A stretch of DNA of 32,849 nt from NCBI GenBank assembly GCA_003021305.1, contig PXQN01000090.1, positions 50,598 through 83,446 of the forward strand. The letters are read 5' to 3'. A model generated the notes under the pieces. That model searched no databases and was not told the DNA's origin. It was given only the letters and a program-made list of their open reading frames with translations. Below are positions 28,345 through 32,849 of this stretch, in pieces. Position 1 is the stretch's first letter. Every line of letters begins with the position of its first letter. This stretch comes from Halobacteriales archaeon QH_10_67_22 (GTDB lineage: Archaea > Halobacteriota > Halobacteria > Halobacteriales > Haloarculaceae). The position numbers and the translations under genes were made by a program.

Positions 28345-29271
28345 GTGCAACGAGATACCAACAGTTCGGATCGGATCGGGCGGCGGAAGTACCTGGCACT
28401 GAGTGCGGCGGCGGCGGTCGGCCTGGCGGGCTGTAGCGGGAGCGAGGGCGGGGCGACCGGCACCGACGAGGACACGCCGACCGACACGGCCGAACCGACG
28501 GCCACGTCGACGGCGACGCCGACGGCGACCGCGACGCCAACGGCGACGGCGAGCGAGAGCACGGTCGACACGTCCTCGCCGGCGGCGACCTCGGAGACGC
28601 TGTACGAGGTGCTGTACGGCGACGACGACATCGAGGGGGCCAACGCGCTGTACCATCCGGAGAGTCCGGCACCGCCGATCAAGGCGGAGAATTTCGAGGC
28701 CTACGGCGGCGTCGAGGCGCTGGACACGAACATCCTGTCGACGGAGGTCGTCAGGCAGAACGGGCCGCGGGCGACGGTGTACGTAGAGGTGGAGTACTCC
28801 TCGCCGGCCGGGACCGCGGAGGTCACCGACTACGTCTACCTGCGCAAACAGGACGACCAGTGGCTAATAAACGTCTGGCTGCCCCAGACGTCCCGGCAGC
28901 GGACGGCCAAAGAGAAAGTCGAGGAGTTCTACAGCGTCCTCTACGACGACAACGACATCGAGGCGGCCAACGAACTGTACCACCCCGAGAGCGACGCGCC
29001 GGAGATCACGGCCGAGGACTTCGAGCCCTACGGCGGTCTGGAGTCGCTGGAGGCGAGCGTCGAGTCCACGGAGGTCGTCTCGGACGAGAACGAACGGGCG
29101 GAGGTCCACGCCGAGATCGAGTACACCTCGCCGGCCGGCTCGACGACCAACACCGACTGGCTGTTCCTCCGGCTCCGGGGCGGTGCGTGGTTCGTCGACC
29201 GGTGGGTTCCCGAATCGGTCCGGGACTCGGGCACCGCCACGGCGACGAGCACCCCGACTTCGGACGGGTAG
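28345..29271 (+). CDS. Lipoprotein with Thr-rich linker and two tandem homologous domains
   Basis: GRRKYLALSAAAAVGLAGC lipobox; repeated LY.VLY.D.DIE.AN.LYHPES.AP.I.AE.FE.YGG. Confidence 0.8.
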   Translation: MQRDTNSSDRIGRRKYLALSAAAAVGLAGCSGSEGGATGTDEDTPTDTAEPTATSTATPTATATPTATASESTVDTSSPAATSETLYEVLYGDDDIEGANALYHPESPAPPIKAENFEAYGGVEALDTNILSTEVVRQNGPRATVYVEVEYSSPAGTAEVTDYVYLRKQDDQWLINVWLPQTSRQRTAKEKVEEFYSVLYDDNDIEAANELYHPESDAPEITAEDFEPYGGLESLEASVESTEVVSDENERAEVHAEIEYTSPAGSTTNTDWLFLRLRGGAWFVDRWVPESVRDSGTATATSTPTSDG

Positions 29272-29282
29272 CCGACGAACGA

Positions 29283-29319
29283 GGGTGCCGTTGGGCAGCC
29301 GTGACGGCACCCCAGTTTT
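29283..29319 (+). terminator. Intrinsic-terminator-like hairpin plus T-tract between convergent genes
   Basis: GGGTGCCGT...ACGGCACCC perfect 9-bp stem followed by CAGTTTT. Confidence 0.7.
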
Positions 29320-29373
29320 GAGGCGCCCGCTCCTTTTACACATCCCCTGAAAAGTTCATCAGAAGACAGTCGC

Positions 29374-30336
29374 TCATGCCGTAGGTGTGCCCTGAGCAAC
29401 TTGGTGGTAGATATCCTCTTCAGAGCGTACGAAGTCCCCATCTTTCCGAATCACGTCTACAGAAGCCAACTCACCCAGTTTATCCTGAATGTAGAGCCTG
29501 TCTTTGCGATCGCCGTGGAGTTCTTCGAAATTATCTACAATTTTATCTACATCTAGCCATAAATCTTGCTTCCCGCGCTGAACTGCATCGAAGTAATACG
29601 CGCCGGAGTATTTCTGGTAGTGCCCAAGCATGCTCAAATTCAATTCGTCTCGGATCGTGACATATCCCCGCTGGACAACGTCACCGAGGAACTTTCGCCC
29701 GAACTCATCCCAGCTGTATTCATTCAAGTCTGCAGATTGGAGTCGCTCCCCAGGCAGGATTTCACCGTCTTCGACCTTTATATATCCAAAGTTACTGAGT
29801 AGATCGATGTATTCACGCGTGTTCTTCGAGCGCTGATTCTCATCTATCCGCGAGACTGTCATCCCTCGTCGGTTACGAGCAGCGCGAAGGATTTGGAGAA
29901 TCGGGTTAAGTTGCGTTCTGACTGCTGGGAGATCGTAGACGTGTTTGTATATCGCCTGCGCCATTGAGAAATCAAGCTTCTCCTTGATTTCCTCCTCACG
30001 CTCATCGATTCCTTCAATAACGGCATTACGGTCGGGAACGTCAATTAGGTAAACTCCTTGACCGGTGTTTTCGGCTTCAATTGTGTACACGTCTCGGAGT
30101 GTGATGAACTTCAGAACGTTATCGTTGTCACGACAGTCACTGAGGTCTCGAGGAGATGCATTACCGAGGGTCACTTCTAAATTCCCGTTCGGAAGTTCGT
30201 GCACGTCGTGGACATAGACGCCTCTGCCAAGATGGCGCTTGAGGCGAGTTTCAGCGGGCCCACCTTGCAGTGCTTCTGTGTTCTGGACACGGATCGCCTC
30301 GTCGGGGGATACGTCTGTCGTAACCATTTTATTCAT
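29374..30336 (-). CDS. Unknown protein with possible winged-helix region; second gene of the C39-like operon
   Basis: MNKMVTTDVSPDEAIRVQNTEALQGG...; PILQILRAARNRRGMTVSRIDENQRSKNTREYIDLLSNFGYIKVEDGEILPGERL resembles a wHTH; 8-nt overlap with upstream gene. Confidence 0.72.
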   Translation of the reverse strand: MNKMVTTDVSPDEAIRVQNTEALQGGPAETRLKRHLGRGVYVHDVHELPNGNLEVTLGNASPRDLSDCRDNDNVLKFITLRDVYTIEAENTGQGVYLIDVPDRNAVIEGIDEREEEIKEKLDFSMAQAIYKHVYDLPAVRTQLNPILQILRAARNRRGMTVSRIDENQRSKNTREYIDLLSNFGYIKVEDGEILPGERLQSADLNEYSWDEFGRKFLGDVVQRGYVTIRDELNLSMLGHYQKYSGAYYFDAVQRGKQDLWLDVDKIVDNFEELHGDRKDRLYIQDKLGELASVDVIRKDGDFVRSEEDIYHQVAQGTPTA

Positions 30337-30973
30337 CTCCGAATGCCGCTGATAGCGTTTGTTGTTTTGACGGTTCAAGCCATAATGCCCATCGTTTCTC
30401 CGGACGTGACCACCATTCGTTGAATGATTGAATTGGAACGTTCATCGCTCCGGATTCATCGATATCATCGAGGTCGTGGAAAAACTGGATATATGGATCG
30501 AAATAGAGTACATTGTTATCGTTGATTTTGAATGGGACGACGATATGCTTCCACCTTCCGAATCCGTCCAGTCCAGGTTCGGGAGTATAATCGTCGGTGT
30601 GTTGGCCGATGTCTTCAAAATACTGCTCGTCGAATTCGCACAAGGGTAGAGACCGATCATCGGATTCGATGATAGTTTGAAGTTGGTCGTACCCCATACC
30701 AGTCATATGATTCACTTCCCAACCCGCTTCTTGCAGGAGTGGATCGATGCGTGTTGCGAGGCGGTCAGAGGTTGACGCTCGGTTCTCAACGTAACCAAGC
30801 GTGTCGGCGAGTTTGCTGATACTATGGCGAAGGTTCGGCTGGTTTTTGCGGTCAGCAAGTTCGTCAAGGATGTTTTTTAGAGCAGTCGGAAAGCAGCTGT
30901 CGGGTTCGGGCTGAGTGTGGAAGTCGCTGACGGTAGTCTCATACCGTTCTCTGTCCTCGTTGGTTATCGTCAC
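30329..30973 (-). CDS. C39-like (papain-fold) cysteine peptidase-like protein
   Basis: QPEPDSCFPTALKNILDEL (Cys), GRWKHIVVPFKINDNNVLYFDPY (His, Asp), MNVPIQSFNEWW...WALWL; GTG start. Confidence 0.65.
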   Translation of the reverse strand: MTITNEDRERYETTVSDFHTQPEPDSCFPTALKNILDELADRKNQPNLRHSISKLADTLGYVENRASTSDRLATRIDPLLQEAGWEVNHMTGMGYDQLQTIIESDDRSLPLCEFDEQYFEDIGQHTDDYTPEPGLDGFGRWKHIVVPFKINDNNVLYFDPYIQFFHDLDDIDESGAMNVPIQSFNEWWSRPEKRWALWLEPSKQQTLSAAFGDE

Positions 30974-31004
30974 TCTTCGACCCTGTCTATGTGTTTCGCT
31001 GTCT

Positions 31005-31018
31005 CCATTTAAAAATGG
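31005..31018 (-). promoter_or_regulatory. Palindromic TATA-like element CCATTTTTAAATGG upstream of the C39-like operon
   Basis: Reverse-strand CCATTT-TT-AAATGG, about 32-45 nt upstream of the GTG start at 30973. Confidence 0.5.
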
Positions 31019-31111
31019 TAGCTACTGACCCTACTCTCTATCCGTTATTCAAAGGAGGATACAGTAGCGAGTTGTTGAGGTGGGGATGAGTAAGAACTCG
31101 GTTACTTCCTG

Positions 31112-32746
31112 TCAGAGCCGTTCGTCGATGTGGTCGGCGGCTTTCAGGGAGAGGGCCATGATCGTCAGCGTGGGATTGGCGGCACCGCCCGTGACGAAGG
31201 CGCCGCCACCGGCGACGTAGAGGTTCGCCAGGTCGTGGGTTCGCAGGTTCGAGTCGACGACGCTCTCGGTGGGGTTGGTGCCCATTCTGGTGCCGCCCAT
31301 CGGGTGGTAGCCACCCTTCGCAGCGGCGGTCATGTCGTCGTGGGTCGTCGTCAGCGTCCCCTCGCCGTAGATAACGGTGCCACCCAGTTCCTCGATGAGG
31401 TTCGTGGCGACCTCGATCGCCCGCTCCTGGGCCCGTTTGGCGAACGCGCCGGGTTCCATCTGCAGATCGAGGACCGGGTTGCCGCGGTCGTCGGTCCGTG
31501 AGTTGTCGAGCGTGATCCTGTTGTCAGCCCGGGGCAGCATCTCGACGGCCGCGGTCAGCCCGATTGCGTTGCCGTACTGGCCGTCGATGGTTCCCAGCAG
31601 GTCGTCACCGACCCCGTCGCTCTGGAGTGCGAGTTCGGCCGGGGACGGACCGGCGGTGTCGACGAACATGATGTTGATGGCGCCACGCTCGCCCGCCTCG
31701 TCGTCGTAGAACTGGTAGGTGCCCGACGCGAGCGGCACGCCGTTGACTCCCTGGTAGGTCTCCCGGTCGGGAAGGATGCCGAACACGGCTGCGGGCGGAT
31801 GCCCCATGACGTACCTGCCCAGCGTCCCGCTGGAGTTGGCCAGACCGTCGGGGTACTGGTCGGATTCGGAGAGAAAGAGCAGTCGCGGCGTCTCGTAGGC
31901 ACCCGCCGCCGCGACGAACACGTCGGCCTCCTGGCTGTGGGTCCCGCCGTCGGGCGTCGCGTAGACGGCCTCGGTGACCCGCTCGCCGTCGGGGCCGTGT
32001 TCGAAACGCTGGACTGGGGCCTCGTCTATCACCGTCGCGCCCGCCGCTTCGGCCTTCTCGACGTGGACGTCGGCGCTGTACTTCGCGCCGTTGGGACAGA
32101 CGTGCTGGCAGGTGCCGTACCCCTCACACTCGTTTCGGTCGTAGGTGCCGTCGTTGATAGCCAGCGGGACCGAGTGGACGTCGACCCCGATTTCCTCGCC
32201 CGCCCGGGCGTACAGCTGGTCAGTGTAACTGGGCTCGAAGGCGTCCATCGGGTACGGTTCCTCCCGGGGAGCGATGTGGTCGGCGGACTCGTCACCGGCG
32301 ACACCGATCTCCTCTTCGGCCCGGACGTAGTAGGGTCGGAGGTCCTCGTACCCGACCGGCCAGTCGCGAGCGACGCCGTAGCGGTTCTCCATCTCGAAGT
32401 CCTTCGGCTGGAACCTGGGCGTGACGCCGCCCCAGTGGAGGCTGGTCCCGCCGACGCCTTTGACGCGGCGCCTGTTTAGCGGCCAGGAGTGGCTTCCCGA
32501 CGCCGTGTAGGCGTCGCGCTCGCCGCCCATGTCCCAGATGTCGTCGACCGGCGTGTTCGGACGGATCTGGCGTTTCATCCGGTCGATGCGGCTCTCCATG
32601 TCGAACCGCGGGCCCGCTTCGAGGATCACCACGTCGTGGCCCCGCCGGGCCAGCGAGTGTGCGAGGATGGCCCCCGCGGGCCCGGCACCGACGACACAGA
32701 CGTCGGCGTCCTCGACCGGCGTCCTGTCGGCGCCGGGACCCGTCAT
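31112..32746 (-). CDS. GMC family oxidoreductase (FAD-dependent)
   Basis: DADVCVVGAGPAGAILAHSLARRGHDVVILEAG, GVGGTSLHWGGVTPRF, GGYHPMGGTRMGTNP, LYVAGGGAFVTGGAANPTLTIMALSLKAADHI. Confidence 0.94.
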   Translation of the reverse strand: MTGPGADRTPVEDADVCVVGAGPAGAILAHSLARRGHDVVILEAGPRFDMESRIDRMKRQIRPNTPVDDIWDMGGERDAYTASGSHSWPLNRRRVKGVGGTSLHWGGVTPRFQPKDFEMENRYGVARDWPVGYEDLRPYYVRAEEEIGVAGDESADHIAPREEPYPMDAFEPSYTDQLYARAGEEIGVDVHSVPLAINDGTYDRNECEGYGTCQHVCPNGAKYSADVHVEKAEAAGATVIDEAPVQRFEHGPDGERVTEAVYATPDGGTHSQEADVFVAAAGAYETPRLLFLSESDQYPDGLANSSGTLGRYVMGHPPAAVFGILPDRETYQGVNGVPLASGTYQFYDDEAGERGAINIMFVDTAGPSPAELALQSDGVGDDLLGTIDGQYGNAIGLTAAVEMLPRADNRITLDNSRTDDRGNPVLDLQMEPGAFAKRAQERAIEVATNLIEELGGTVIYGEGTLTTTHDDMTAAAKGGYHPMGGTRMGTNPTESVVDSNLRTHDLANLYVAGGGAFVTGGAANPTLTIMALSLKAADHIDERL

Positions 32747-32849
32747 TCCGACACCTCCGGACTGTCGCCGTACCCGCCGGGCCACCCGCGCGGGTTCGGG
32801 TTCCCGACGAGTTCGCCACCCGTCGGCGAGGCGTACAGTGCGAACAGCA
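32743..32849 (-). CDS. C-terminus of gluconate 2-dehydrogenase subunit 3-like protein (truncated by window edge)
   Basis: LFALYASPTGGELVGNPNPRGWPGGYGDSPEVSE*; ATGA overlap with the GMC gene. Confidence 0.7.
   Translation of the reverse strand, partial: LFALYASPTGGELVGNPNPRGWPGGYGDSPEVSE

Noticed and set aside
28490-28565. GACGGC-type simple repeat
   Set aside because: Explained as codons of the Thr/Ala/Pro linker typical of haloarchaeal lipoproteins.

Overview
This is a GC-rich haloarchaeal chromosomal window, judged from acidic proteins, Tat/lipobox lipoproteins, small zinc-finger proteins and haloarchaeal families such as DUF5786 and DUF99. From left to right it contains: (1) a tightly overlapping five-gene cluster of membrane-anchored pilin-like or surface proteins, one with PKD-like and LamG regions, convergent with a VWA (MIDAS) surface protein; (2) housekeeping and accessory genes: MBL hydrolase, DUF5786, DUF99/endonuclease dU, family-4-like uracil-DNA glycosylase, hisH, a SWIM-type protein, lipoproteins, isocitrate dehydrogenase and an XPD/DinG-like Fe-S helicase; (3) cbiA-cbiE cobalamin genes, an iron-transporter-like plus Tat peroxidase-like pair, and a ZIP transporter; (4) leuS, which reads as two frames with an apparent internal deletion joined by a GTGA stop/start overlap; (5) a lower-GC island with a two-gene operon: a C39-like cysteine peptidase and an unknown, possibly winged-helix, partner; (6) a GMC oxidoreductase with the tail of a gluconate-2-dehydrogenase subunit-3-like gene. 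The most notable unexplained signals are a pair of inverted ~107-bp terminal-inverted-repeat elements, both inserted exactly at TGA stop codons and flanked by TGA on both sides; the split or deleted leuS; and the C39-like peptidase operon with a palindromic TATA region. No tRNA, rRNA or CRISPR array was seen. All calls come from reading the sequence by eye; no database search was run.
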